From Rapana venosa (Eukaryota; Mollusca; Gastropoda; Neogastropoda; Muricidae), in the NCBI GenBank assembly GCA_028751875.1, contig CM054165.1, forward strand, positions 26,521,611 to 26,585,610: a stretch of DNA of 64,000 nucleotides, read 5' to 3'. Below, one piece after another: positions 1 through 13,136 of this stretch (the stretch's first letter is position 1; each line of letters opens with the position of its first letter). The position numbers and the translations under genes are program-made. The notes beneath the pieces were generated by a model. The model saw only the letters and a list, made by a program, of their open reading frames with translations, did not search any database and was not told where the DNA came from.

Positions 1-14
1 ATGACAATGACAAG

Positions 15-300
15 TAAAGGAGTCCCATAACCTATAAGGTCGTAGGGGAGTGAGGCGTCAGAGACCTCACTTCTCTAGGGCCAGCATATTGAGGGCGGCG
101 CCCATCTCCTCTCCCTCGCTGCTTTACCTTCCCTGACCCTAAAGAGGGCAGGTACCCATTTACAGCTGGGTGAACTGGGGGAACTGTACTGAAGCCAAGG
201 CGCGCAAACGGTCACCCATCCAACTGGTAACCACGCTCGACGCTGCTTAACTTGGCTGGGGGAAAGCGAGTGCTCCGACCACTGAGCTATCCCGTCCCCC
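15..300 (-). mobile_element. SINE-I (tRNA/5S-like), near-complete antisense copy
   Basis: The 3' end (AAAGGAGTCCCATAACC) is at 15 and the tRNA-like head (complement of GGGACGGGATAGCTCAGTGG) ends at 300. The 5S-like block lies at about 205-262. Confidence 0.93.
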
Positions 301-490
301 TGGACAATGACAATGACGAATTCTATTATTTCGAGGATAATGAATAAGCACACATGTGCTTTTTTTACATCCAGTCAACCGCCCTTAGGGATATATAAGA
401 GAGAAAGAGAGAGTGTGTGTGTTGGGGTGGAATTGAACCTAAGACTGTTGGAGGTTTTTTGTCCACCTGCTGGACTAGGTGTACGTGTCT
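301..490 (-). mobile_element. tRNA-derived SINE (SINE-G), antisense
   Basis: It begins with an AATGAC repeat, then TTTCGAGGATAATGAATAAG, the hairpin GCACACATGTGC and ACATCCAGTC. The other end carries a complement of a B-box-like motif (GGTTCAATTCCA) near 427-440. A second copy is at 54281-54470. Confidence 0.7.
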
Positions 491-632
491 TTTTTTTATA
501 TTAGAAAAAAAGTGGTTATAGTTTTGTAAGGTTCTATTGGAAAAGGTGTTGCGATTTCAAAATGATGAGGATCTGCACGTACGCATGCATGCATGGAGGG
601 AATGAGGGAGCGAGGGAGAGGGGAAGGGAGGG

Positions 633-693
<61 letters not shown>

Positions 694-814
694 GAGTGAA
701 TTGAATTGGAACGTGTGTCCCTGACTATGAAACAATGTTGTAGAGACAAATCAATATGCCGCTGATGACTTGGCTTCCCACAAAATCAACCCGAGGTCAT
801 GCTTTTCACCAGTG
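491..814. repeat. Unique stretch with a (GA)n microsatellite
   Basis: A long GA run occupies about 634-696, flanked by unremarkable sequence. Overlapping Ser-Leu open frames here are products of the dinucleotide. Confidence 0.9.
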
Positions 815-1172
815 ACAATCCACCACTTGGCACAAAATGAGTGGCAACCCACCACTTGGCACAACATGAGTGGCAATCCACCACTTGGCACAAAATGAGT
901 GGCAATCCACCACTTGGCACATGAGTGGCAATCCACCACTTGGCACAACATGAGTGGCAATCCACCACTTGGCACAACATGAGTGGCAATCCACCACTTG
1001 GCACAAAATTGAGTGGCAATCCACCACTTGGCACAACATGAGTGGCAATCCACCACTTGGCACAACATGAGTGGCAATCCACCACTTGGCACAACATGAG
1101 TGGCAATCCACCACTTGGCACAACATGAGTTGCAATCCACCACTTGGCACAAAATTGAGTGACAATCCACCA
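815..1172. repeat. Minisatellite, 29-bp unit
   Basis: Twelve units of the type CACAACATGAGTGGCAATCC + ACCACTTGG. Unit length is not a multiple of three, so all three minus-strand frames stay open and read the same repeating peptide in rotation. These open frames are not genes. Confidence 0.96.
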
Positions 1173-1377
1173 CCATGACAATCACAATGGGGTTAATCCT
1201 TCAGCTGGACTTTTCAGAGTACCTGACAACTGACAAAGCGACACCGACTCCTATTTTTTTCAAAACTAATGTCAAGAGAGAGGACTTGCCTACTCAGGAC
1301 ATGTTTGCACCTCAACAACACTGGTTATTGTGTTGAAAGCAACCTAGGGCCCTGGCTGTGTTAATTACTGCACACCT

Positions 1378-1642
1378 ATTTATTTTATTTATTTATTTAT
1401 TTATTTATTTATACCACTTTAAGTCACGAGATTTCTCTGCGTGAAATTCGGGCTGCTCTCCCCGGGGAGAGCACGTCGCCACAAGAGCAGCGCCACCCTT
1501 TTTTTTTTTTTTTTTTTTTTTTGGCTGCAACTGATTTCTTTCCCCTATCAGAGTGGCTTTTTTCTAAGAATTTTGCCAGGAAAACTCTCTTGTTGCTGGG
1601 GGGTTTCTTTTTCGTGCGCTGCATAATTTTCTGTAACACACG

Positions 1643-1673
<31 letters not shown>

Positions 1674-1799
1674 TAGCGCCCAGACCACCACTCATGGTCT
1701 AATGGATGGGGGAAAAGTTTCGGGCCCAGACGGGATACGAACCCGGACTTTTCGCTTTCTAGACAGGCGCGTTACCTCTAGACCACCGATCCACCTATG
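1378..1799 (-). mobile_element. tRNA-derived SINE (SINE-C), complete antisense copy with (TTTA)n tail
   Basis: Read on the minus strand it has a tRNA-like head near 1799-1720 with a B-box-like GGGTTCGTATCCC, then the core GGATGAGACGATAAACCGAG + GTCCCGTGTG, a T/A-rich middle, and a tail (GGGGAGAGCAGCCCGAATTT + CACGCAGAGAAATC) that ends in a TAAA repeat. The core is shared with SINE-A and SINE-B. Confidence 0.85.
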
Positions 1800-1857
1800 A
1801 TGGGGGCTGGTTGTGTGTGTGTTTTTTTTACATTTTATTTTATGTCCATAAACAGAA

Positions 1858-3387
1858 TACATTGCTGTGAAATTACAGTCATACAAAAGCTTATGATATG
1901 TTGCTATGACATTCATACACAAGCTTATGATATATTGCTATGACATTCATACAAAAGCTTATGATATATTGCAATGAAATTACATTCATACAAAAGCTTA
2001 TGATATATTGCAATGAAATTACATTCATACAAAAGCTTATGATATATTGCTATGACAGTCATACAAAAGCTTATGACATATTGCTATGACATTCATACAA
2101 AAGCTTACGATATATTGCTATGACATTCATACAAAAGCTTATGATATATTGTAATGAAATTACATTCATACAAAAGCTTATGATATATTGCTATGACAGT
2201 CATACAAAAGCTTATGACATATTGCTATGACATTCATACAAAAGCTTACGATATATTGCTATGACATTCATACAAAAGCTTATGATATATTGTAATGAAA
2301 TTACATTCATACAAAAGCTTATGATATATTGCTATGACAGTCATACAAAAGCTTATGACATATTGCTATGACATTCATACAAAAGCTTACGATATATTGC
2401 TATGACATTCATACAAAAGCTTATGATATATTGCAATGAAATTACATTCATACAAAAGCTTATGATATGTTGCTATGACATTCATACAAAAGTTCATGAT
2501 ATATTGCTATGACATTCATACAAAAGCTTATGATATATTGCAATGACATCCATACAAAAGCTTATGATATATTGCAATGACATTCATACAAAAGCTTATG
2601 ATATATTGCTATAACAGTCATACAAAAAAGCTTATGACATATTGCTATGACATTCATACAAAAGCTTATGACATACTGCTATGACATTCATACAAAAGCT
2701 TATGACATATTGCTATGACATTCATACAAAAGCTTATGATATATTGCTATGACATTCATACAAAAGCTTATGATATATTGCTATGACATTCATACAAAAG
2801 CTTATGATATATTGAATGAAATTACATTCATACAAAAGCTTATGATATATTGCTATGACATTCATACAAAAGCTTATGACATATTGCTATGACATCCATA
2901 CACAAGCTTATGATATATTGCTATGACATTCATACACAAGCTTATGATATACTGCTATGACATTCATACAAAAGCTTATGATATACTGCTATGACATTCA
3001 TACAAAAGCTTATGATATATTGCTATGACATTCATACAAAAGCTTATGATATATTGCTATGACATTCATACAAAAGCTTATGATATACTGCTATGACATT
3101 CATACAAAAGCTTATGATATACTGCTATGACATTCATACAAAAGCTTATGATATACTGCTATGACATTCATACAAAAGCTTATGATATATGCTATGACAT
3201 TCATACAAAAGCTTATGATATATTGCTATGACATTCATACAAAAGCTTATGATATATTGCTATGACATTCATACAAAAACTTAAGACATACTGCTATGAC
3301 ATTCATACAAAAGCTCATGACATACTGCTATGACATTCATACAAAAGCTTATTGTATATTGCTATGAAATTACATTCATACAAAAGC
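1858..3387. repeat. Satellite array, 34-bp unit with a 39-bp variant
   Basis: About 43 tandem units follow the pattern CATTCATACAAAAGCTTA + TGATATATTGCTATGA. Almost every unit carries a HindIII site (AAGCTT). A 39-bp variant with AATGAAATTA is interspersed. Between 2049 and 2471 three copies of a 141-bp higher-order unit (34+34+34+39) follow each other. The array lies in fragile X intron 4 if the gene continues to the left. Confidence 0.97.
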
Positions 3388-3821
3388 TTCTTTCCTAAAC
3401 TTTCCAGTGATATATATAACTTTATATATTTAGTTCAGTAGTACATGCAAACATGAAGGGTTATTTGTTCCCACCCTGCTCCAAAACTACACTGGCGAAT
3501 ATCAATGAAACAATTGTTATTGAGAAGAATGTAAAAAAAGCACATGACTGCTTTTTCAACGATTCTTGAAATAAACGAATAATGAATAAATAAAAAATAA
3601 ACAATTTAGCTAGAAGCACTGCAATCCCCTGTAGAGCTATTTTAGCACCACAAGGGTCAAGATCCATATGCAACAATAAAATCCCCGAAGTCGGAATGTG
3701 GCTACCTTCACGGCGGGTAAAAATGGTCGCACGCGCAAAAACCTCACCATCGGCAAGCGCCTCAAAGCTCTAGCCAGTGAAATGTGAGAGGGGAACACGC
3801 AAATAACAAACAACAACTCAC
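3388..3821. other. Fragile X intron sequence with a dispersed-repeat fragment
   Basis: Mostly A/T-rich sequence. Positions 3687-3780 carry the dispersed motif GTCGGAATGTGGCTACCTTC + ...CTCACCATCGGCAA also seen near 20530, 26683, 44020 and 47905. Confidence 0.6.
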
Positions 3822-3976
3822 TTCACGTTGATGCGTCGCACACGGTCGACGGGCAGGATATCGGTGACAGAGCTGTCGAAGCCGACATACTCCACCACCG
3901 CAAACTCCCCCTTCAACATGCGGATCTTGGCAGGCCACCAGCCCAGAGCCTCGTCCTCTTGGGTCTTGGACAGCAC
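3822..3976 (-). CDS. FMR1: FMR1/FXR coding exon 4
   Basis: This 155-nt exon encodes VLSKTQEDEALGWWPAKIRM..., then KGEFAVVEYVGFDSS and DRVRRINV: the second Tudor/Agenet domain with its WW-K-R-M-KGEF-EY signature. It ends at donor GTGAGTT. The acceptor (GTTGCCAG) follows a GGT-repeat stretch instead of a pyrimidine tract, so it looks weak. The spacing from the VE/VL junction to the WW pair is the same as in vertebrate FMR1, which supports this start. No further exon was recognised between 3821 and the window edge. Confidence 0.93.
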
Positions 3977-6900
3977 CTGGCAACACCACCACCACCACCA
4001 CCCCTCTGGTGTCTTAAGACGCAAACACTCCACACCAAATAAATGAAATACACTGACGCTCCGTGACATGCTAAAACACCTGCGTGATCAGTTTTGCAAT
4101 GACAGTCCTGAAAAATCGAAAGAAAAGGAGATAAATTGGAGAAAAAAAAGATTGAAAGAGGTAAAAAAAAAAAAAAAGGTAAAGGAGTCTCATAACCTAT
4201 AAGGTCGTAGGGGAGCGAGGCGTCAGAGACCTCACTTCTCTAGGGCCAGCATATTGAGGGCGGTGGCGCCCATCTCCTCTCCCTCGCTGCTTTACCTTCC
4301 CTGACCCTAAAGAGGGCAGGTACCCATTTACACTAATTACAGCTGGGTGAACTGGGGAACTGTACTGAAGCCAAGGCGGGCAACGGTCACCCATCCAACT
4401 GGTAACCACGCTCGACGCTGCTTAACCCTCTTTTGCGGCGAGCGTTCGGGAACGTTCAAGAAAAAACATGGCGCGAAATCGGCGAACGTACGGGAACGTT
4501 CGGATTACACGTGGTCGTTACGGGCGCTTCCATTTTGTTCGCGTCACATGGTAGTCACATGACCGCTTTAGCCTCGTTTTCAGCATACATTCTTCTTCCT
4601 TTTGACACCATTTAATGGCGGCTGGAAGCTGTGGTTTCGTCTCTGCGAATTTTTGAAGTCGATCTAGCGATCTAGCGAATTTTCAACATGGAGGACGAGG
4701 ATTTCTACCGATTGTTGTTCGAGGACAGTGACGATGATTCCGATTTTGAGGGATATGACATTTCTGAGCTGCGTGAGGTGCAAGGCAATGAGAGTGACCT
4801 AGATATTGATTTTGAAAACTTAGAAGTTTCGCTGGTCAGTTCTCCAGAAACTTCGAGCGATGAAGAAGAAGTTGAACCTCACGATCTAGGAGCGTGGTCG
4901 GCAACAACATCGGAGGTCAGCGTTTCGAATTTTGAGGAGTTTTCTGGCCTGAGCATGATTTAGAGGTTGGTGCAAGTCCATTTGATTATTTTAGTTTGCT
5001 TGTACCGAACAATTTTTATGAGATGGTGCGCGATCAAACGAATCTGTACGCTGAACAGAGGCAAGTTCAGTCGGGCAAGGAAGACAAAAAATGGAAGCCT
5101 GTGACCGAGGAAGAAGTAAAACTTTATTTTGCCATTGGGATCATCATGGGCATTGTGAAGCTTCCCAGGCAAAGGAACTATTGGGCCAATGATGACAGAG
5201 TGAATATTCCTGCAGTTGCAAAGCTCATGAGCCAAAATAGGTTTGAAAAAATATCACAATACTTGCACTTGAACGATAACAGCAAGCACATAGCTCGTGG
5301 CCAGGAAGGTTTTGACCCTCTTTTCAAAGTTCGTCCTTTGATTGATATGACAACAACAAACTTCAAGAAATATTTCAAACCACCCAGGGAACTGAGCATT
5401 GATGAGGCCATGGTCAGCTTCAGTGGCAGGCTCCACTTCAAACAATACATCAAAGGAAAACCTACTCCATGGGGGATCAAGATCTGGTGCTGTGCTGACC
5501 CCAGGACAGGCTACCTCCTGACCTTTGATGTATACACAGGAAAGACCCAGCACACTGCACCAGGTAAGTTTATTTTCCTTTTTTTTCTTTTTGGTTTTTA
5601 TTTGTTGGTAAGTATATTAGAGAGAACCCAAACAAACAAAAGGAGGGGGGGGGGGGGGTTATTGTAAGTGTGATGGGATGAAGAAAGATGGCATTCAGAT
5701 TTATGGTTGTGTGTATGATTATGAATATTATGATTGTTATATTTCAAATGCTAATTTCCACTGTTTTCTTTCAACAGGTTTCAGGTATGTTGTAAAAAAA
5801 AAAAAAGAAGAAAAGAAAAAAGTGAAATAAGTCAGTCTAGGAGATACAATACCTGTTGCTTCCTTTCAGGTGGACTGGGTCACCACGTTGTTTTGAAGCT
5901 GACCGAGGACTACCTGGGGAAGAATCACCACCTGTTCTTCGACAATTTCTTCAACTCTGTGGCCCTGCAGGAGGACTTGCTGCAGAAGAAGACCTATGCA
6001 TGTGGCACCATACGGGTCAACCGTAAGCAGTGGCCAAAAGACATGGTCTTTACCCAGCGTACGCCAAAGGCCCAGCGCCTGAAGAAGGGGGAGACCAGGA
6101 TGCGGCAGAGAGGGGACATGGTGGCAACAGCCTGGCATGACAAGAGGGTGGTGACAGTGCTTTCCACTGGGGTGCAGCCTACCATGGGGACTGCACAGCG
6201 TCGTGGTGACAGAGGTAAGTTCATAACTGATAATCAGTAGTGACAAACCTTTTTTTCCCAGGGAAAAAGGTAAGTTCAGTACCAGTAATAAATCAGTTTT
6301 TCTTTTTCAGGAATAAAAGGCGAGGATTTTTTCTAATTGACAAGTTTTCTTTTTCAGGCATATATGATTATTTTTACAGGAAGATTTTTAATTATCTGGG
6401 GTATATATTTGCAGGAAGACGTGTTGAGAAGGAGATACCAACACCTGTGCTGGTCTACAACGCCAACATGGGAGGAGTGGACCTCTTCGACCAACGCCGC
6501 TCCTACTACACCATGGGTCGGCAGTCCAGAAAATGGTGGAGGTATCTCCTGTGGTTCCTCCTGGAATCAGCCATGGTGAATGCAGGTATCCTGTACAAGC
6601 TGTGTCACTTGCCACGCCAGAAGAACTGTAAGTTGCACGACATGTTCTACTTTCGTCTGGCGGTGTATGACGCATTGATAAAGAACAATGTGCATACCAG
6701 GCGACAGCAGCAGCAGCCTGGCTCATTCCTGGGAAGGGCCATCAGTGATCCTCTGGAACATCAGGTGGTCAAGATGACAGGCAGAGCAAAGAATTGTGTG
6801 CTCTGCCAGAAAGAAGGCCGCCGAACAGCAAAGGGAAGAGGGGTCCAGTCGACTTTCGGATGTGTGTTGTGCAAGGTCAACTTGTGCAAAGGGCTCTGCT

Positions 6901-9900
6901 TTGCACAGTTTCATGCACAACTTGTCCAGTAGCTTTTCCTCTGTTTTTTTTCTTGTTTTTTGTTGTTTAGAAGTGTAAAAACACTTCCATATTTGCTTTA
7001 ATCTTTCTGTGTCAGTTGGCGAGACACTTTCAGTTTGACTAGAAATTTAGGTGATGTTTGAGCAGGTATTTTTCCAAGAAAGGACACACCAAGACAGTTA
7101 TTGTGATTTTGTGAGCATTAAGGGACACCTCCTTGATACTGATGTACTGAAATGTAAGTATTACTGCCTTTATTTTTCTTTTTTATTGCTTTTGACTGAT
7201 GAGGGTATCAAGTCCACAGCCGAGTACAAGTAAATTTTCGTGTTTGGATTTTTTTTCTGAAGTCATGTATCATCAAAGTATTCAAACAATTGTTGTAAAG
7301 TGTTCATAAATATGTCAACAACATACAAAAAATAAAAGAACAGTGAAATAATACCTGGATGTATTTTTTTTTTATGTGTGTGTGATGCTACCCTACCTTT
7401 TTTGCGGAGTTGCTTCCCTTGGCGTAGGATTTAGAGTGTGTGTGACTCAAACAGAGTCAGGAAAAAGAGGGTTAACTTGGCTGGGGGAAAAGCGAGTGCT
7501 CCGACCACACATCTCATCAATGTTGTCAAGTTCGGAGTCATATACGCCATTGAAAAAGATGGCTTTACCCCGGTTTCCAATTTTCTGAAAATATTTTCCA
7601 CCCCACTTTCAAGTTTTAAAGAAGACATTTTTATTTTTTAAATATATAAAAATACATAGGCCAACATCATATTTCAACCGGCAAACTTACTTCAGCCTAG
7701 AAAATTCTGTCAGCTGGTCTGTTCTGGGTCAGCATAATTCTGTTTCAAATGTTCTCCCATTTCTGTGTTACTTTCCTTTTTCCCCCACTTTTCTTTTTAA
7801 ATCTTATCAGATCACTGTCACTGTCCCCTGTTTGGCACTTTCTTTTCACTTCATCTACTCATGAGGCATCCAAGTTATTCAACTCTGATCAGTTCAAAGA
7901 GTTATTCATTTTTTCATCTGCAGGCAAAGGGTCAGGATTGCAGCGGTTTCATTTTTCCAAGCATTGGGAAATCTTTTATTAAATAAATGATAAAAAGGGG
8001 GGGGGGGGGGGAGGTGGGAGAAGAAAAAGGCACAGCCATTACATGAACAAGTGAAAGCCAGCTCACAAAAACATCATGCAAAAAAGTATAAAAGGAAATA
8101 AACAAAATTTTAAAAACTGACCTCCACTTTTTCATTTTCTCTGAAGTCTGGTTTTGCTGTGGATTCCTTTGGTGGTAAGCGTACCGATGCCAGTGGCACT
8201 CGTCGTTCTGGTTGCCAACTGAAAAGGATGAATGTTTATTGTTCATCATTATAATATATTTCCAACATAGAAAAAAACCTCTACGCCCATGCTTCTTTGA
8301 AAATGATTAAACACTTCAAGCATCTCTTTCTCATTTTTAAAAAAAAAATTGTTTCTGCTTCTGTTCAACTCTCTTTTCTTCCCTTCATCATTTGCAACTG
8401 TTCCATGGAGGATGCCAGGGGCTCTTTTCTTCCCTTCATCATTTGCAACTGTTCCATGGAGGATGCCAGGGGCCTGTAAGTATTAAATAGCATCCCCACC
8501 TTCTGGAAATTATTGCTAGAAATGTCCTCTTTTTATCCCTCTCTCTGTTTCTGCCTTGTTCCTTTTCTTCCTGTCACCTCCTTCTTTCTATTTTCTGCCT
8601 TCTTGGCACATTTTCCTGCTTTTTTTTCCCAGAAAGACTTTTTTTTAAAAGATAAAAATTCCCTCTGGTGAGATACTTAAAAACAGTCATACATGCAAAC
8701 TTCTCATTCAGTGTGCAATTTCAATCTCACAGTGATTCCTCGGTGGGATGAGTGAGTCAGAGTGCACATTCTGGGTGATCCCCAGAGTGTAAAGCTGGGA
8801 AAAGTACAACAACAACATAACAATTCTCTCTTATGCTGAAGTCGGATGTGCAGGGCCTGACTTGTCAGGCGCTGAACGGCAGCGTGATGCATTTTCGCTC
8901 ATATGACAGACAACAATAGTTGCTGTCTGAGCATTCGACAAAGAAGAAGAAGAATCTTTTTCAACATTCCAACACATTTTGTAAATATTTCCACATCATT
9001 TCTCTTGAACTCATCAAACACACATTCGCAACATGGCTTGTCCTAACACACACACACACCCCACTGCACAGAGACTGAGAGAGCCAACAATATTTCACTG
9101 TGAGGAGGTCACCAGCCTAAAAAGACCCTGCACCGTTTCTCGAAAAGTTCAGTGATCACTGTTCTCATCCACAGCACCACTTTTCAAGACCCCTAACAGG
9201 CTACCCACATCAACTGCTGTGAAGCATTGGGTTCCCAGCTAAAAGGTAGTGGGTTTGAATCCCACAGGAGTCGTAGGGCTTTACGGACTCTTCATTGGTT
9301 CCTACCTAGAGTGGGTGTACTATGAACTCATTGAGAAGACTGGGACCACACAGTCAAGAAGCTTCATCCATCAAATGCATTTTGAGAATGTTGTTCTAAA
9401 TACCTGACCAACACTGCAGGTGTCTGTATCTCTCAGGCTCTTGCTGTGGTGGTAGCCACCCCAGGTGGACGTCTCTGTCCAGCTCTGCGCTTAACTATCA
9501 TGTCATCAGGAGAGGACTTAGTACCAATGTTCTGTGTATGTTTGCTCAGAAAAGGCACCAATGAACATTGATACCAAAGTGACCCAGCAGCAGAGCAGGG
9601 CCCTTCTGACTGGTGGCCCCACAGCAGCCTAGTGATATTGATAAGAAAAGAAAATCAAAAAGAAAATAAATAGAAATAGATAAATAGATAGGCTCCCTGA
9701 GCACTTCTGACCCTGAGAATATGGCATGATGATCCTGGGCATTGCTGAAATGGAGAAATGGGAATGAGCTGTGTGGAAACAGCAGTACAAGACTACCACA
9801 GAAGATGAGGCAGCATAAAAAAAAAAAAATAAATAAAAAGCCTCCTCTAAATACAGACACATTAACACAGATCTACAAACCTTCAGACAAAACAGACACA

Positions 9901-12402
9901 CACACACACACACAACGTGACAAATCCTCCTATATCTAAAACATCAAAAAATCTCAAGTTCTAAGTTATCACTATGACTTACTTGTTCTCAAATTCCACT
10001 GTGACTTCACTTGCACTGATACTCTTGATGAACGCCTGCAACGCAATATTTCAATAACCATCAGCATACAGCAATTCAGCACAGACCTCCATGAAACTAC
10101 TTTTGCATTACACAAGTTTTCAATTCCTAAACTCTAAAAGTTGATAACGTGCGCGTGCATGGATTTGAAATATGTTGTTCATTATGTTTAAGGAGAGTTG
10201 CATGCATGTAAATGATCTGAGTGCAAGCGCTTCGATGTGTTTGTTTTTACAAGATTCAGCGCTATATAAATTCCATATATCATTATTATTACTATTAAAT
10301 CTACATATATAATTATGCAGCCTGCAGGTTTCATCCTTCACAAAAATGTCATTATGCTGTCATGGTCCATCTTTGTTAAACTTTAAACTGAACACTTTAG
10401 ATGAACAAAAATGCAGATGAGTGGTACAATGAGGCAGAGAACCTTGAGAGAAAAACTAGAGATTATAAAGGAAAAAAGAAGTATACCTAATAAGTCGGAT
10501 AGCTCCTAGAGTTGTAGAAACAGAACTAAATATTTTTGCAGTCCACATTACCCCACTAAAGAGCACAGAACTTGATTTTAGACAAATTTACCATATGTAT
10601 AGACAATTTCCAGATTTGTAAACATTTTTCGATTATTGTAAGGGCCCCTTTTGACAGGAAAGTTCATTTTCAATACACTTGCAATGCTCATCCTGCAAGT
10701 TGTATTTAATTTAGCCAGAGATAGTGAACATTATCTGCTAGTAACAACCACTTTGACAGAGTTTTCTGGTGGGCTATTTTCCTCTGCATTTTTTTAAAAA
10801 ACAAATTCTCAACAGATCTCTCATCTCCTTGTAAAGTACAACTTTTAAAAAAAGAGTAATCAATCACAGTCATTAGTGTTATTAGCTCAAGTGCTCTTTT
10901 TCCCTTATGAATGGAAACTTATAGGGATGTGTAGCCTCTCCTACTTAAAGTTTTAAAAACTCTGTGGACAATTCCTGAGATAACACAGTCAAGTAGAAGA
11001 GCTTAAATGAACTGTTATTTCAACAGACTTAACTTAGGATTCTAAATTAACTTGATTTTAACCTCTTAACTGCCGAGTGCAGGTGCACCCTATATGCTGG
11101 GGAATAAAATCCTATGTGCCACTTGTTATGTTCATGTCCCTCTTACTCAGAAATTACTAAATGAATAATCCTGATAGTTTGGCCAATGGCAGTATATTAC
11201 TTTGAGGTAAGCTCAAATTATCAGCATGATATTTCACTACGAAAATATATTAAAACTGTAAAATATCGACAAAAAATACACTTTCTTCATCACCACTGTC
11301 ATTCTGAGTACCCCCCATCTCATTAACATCAAACATAAGTCCAGGCAAAATCTCATTCATTTTTTTTAAAATGCACTATCTCCTGAATCATACACGATCA
11401 TTTTCATCACTGTCAGGTATATCTTAAGTTTTATTTGCCACTTTTTCCACTGTGTAAAGTTATTGATACCTTCAACGAGAAGTGTGAACCATTTTAAACA
11501 AGAACTGCCTAAGCAGTCATGCATAATAACACAAAATACAAGCTAAACAACGATCGTTCTTGCCACGATTTTTGCAGCTGGATGTTGCCAAGCAACAGGA
11601 GAGTGATCTCCGCTAGTTTTGGAGTTCTTTCCCTTTAATTGTAGTAAAGGAAGCTGGCTTGTTTACCTCAGTTTGAAACCCCGGAAATTTTCCAGGTTGT
11701 AGGCATATAGAGTGCACATCTAGCCCCGGAAAATTTCCGGGGTGGGGCAGTCTAGTGGTTAAAAGTAGTTTAAAGCATAAAGATCACTACCTTAGCCTAC
11801 TGCAACTTCATCCCAAACCATCTAAACAGTTCATGACCACTGATGTGTCTCCAGCATAGTGTATACCCATTACAGATCTATGTACAGGTCTTTCATACAG
11901 CTGGAGATGGCTGATACAGACTTCAGCAGAGGCATTCTACATTCTGGAAGACTTCAGTCTTTCCACCTTTTCCATAACCCTAATCTCCCTCCAGCTTTCT
12001 TTTCCAACTTAAAATGCTCTCTTGCCAAAGCCACCATGATGTTAAAAAAAAAAATAAAAAAAAAAAAAAACATATGTGGTTAAGTCTTAAGACAACATTC
12101 ACCCCAACTTGGGCCAAGGCTCAAGGAGGTTTGATGATTGATACAATGATAGTGGTACCAAGCCAGCACTCAAGTGTTGCCACAATTCAAGATGGCAAGC
12201 ACCATCGACAAGAAATGACTGACAGTGACTTGCTCTTGTCACATCCCCCCCCCCCCCCCACCCCCACCTCTCCAGCCTTCACCATCTAGTTCTAGTTTGA
12301 CATTCCATGCTCCAAGATGCACCATCACTTCCTTCTATTTTGAAGTCTATGACAGAGCTGACAGAGCTGCTCTGTATGTCGTCTGTCTGTCTGTCTGTCT
12401 GT

Positions 12403-12460
<58 letters not shown>

Positions 12461-12512
12461 TTTCCAGTCTTTCTTTTACACTTTTGTCTTCTTTCTTGAA
12501 ATTAGTAAATAA

Positions 12513-12579
<67 letters not shown>

Positions 12580-12629
12580 AGTCTTTCTTTACACTCTCAT
12601 CTTCTTTCTTGAAATGAGTAAATAACACA

Positions 12630-12693
<64 letters not shown>

Positions 12694-13096
12694 ATGCTTT
12701 TCTTTTTTTTGTTAAAACTTAGTTCTTTATCTAACTTAGTAATTAACCACATTCTCAATCTCAAGAAGTATTGTTTTAAACTTGATCTTAGGTACTATGT
12801 AAATCAACTGGTCATGGCTCAAACATAAAGATTGCTGCAAAAAAACTAGTCTATCTGGAAATTTAAAAATAAGCAGGTGAACATTTCTCCCACTGTATAC
12901 TATAACAGTATAAGGACTATACCCTTCTTGTAATCCCAAAAGTCCTTAGGATGAGATTAAAATAAGTATAAACTGAGGTCCCATGTGCAAACGCACACAG
13001 AACATCTTGTGCACGTTTAAGTCTTCCCACTATTCCGAGTATTCGGAAGAGTAGGCCATTGTGTTCTGGTAGGAACAAATGACAAAATTTACAAAA

Positions 13097-13136
<40 letters not shown>

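Noticed and set aside
751..1185. Three overlapping minus-strand frames with a WWIATHVVPSGG repeat
   Set aside because: The 29-bp unit is not divisible by three, so every frame reads the same peptide in rotation. This is a minisatellite product.
1858..3387. Direct-repeat array looking at first like a CRISPR
   Set aside because: The units are contiguous without unique spacers, and the host genome is eukaryotic with spliced genes.
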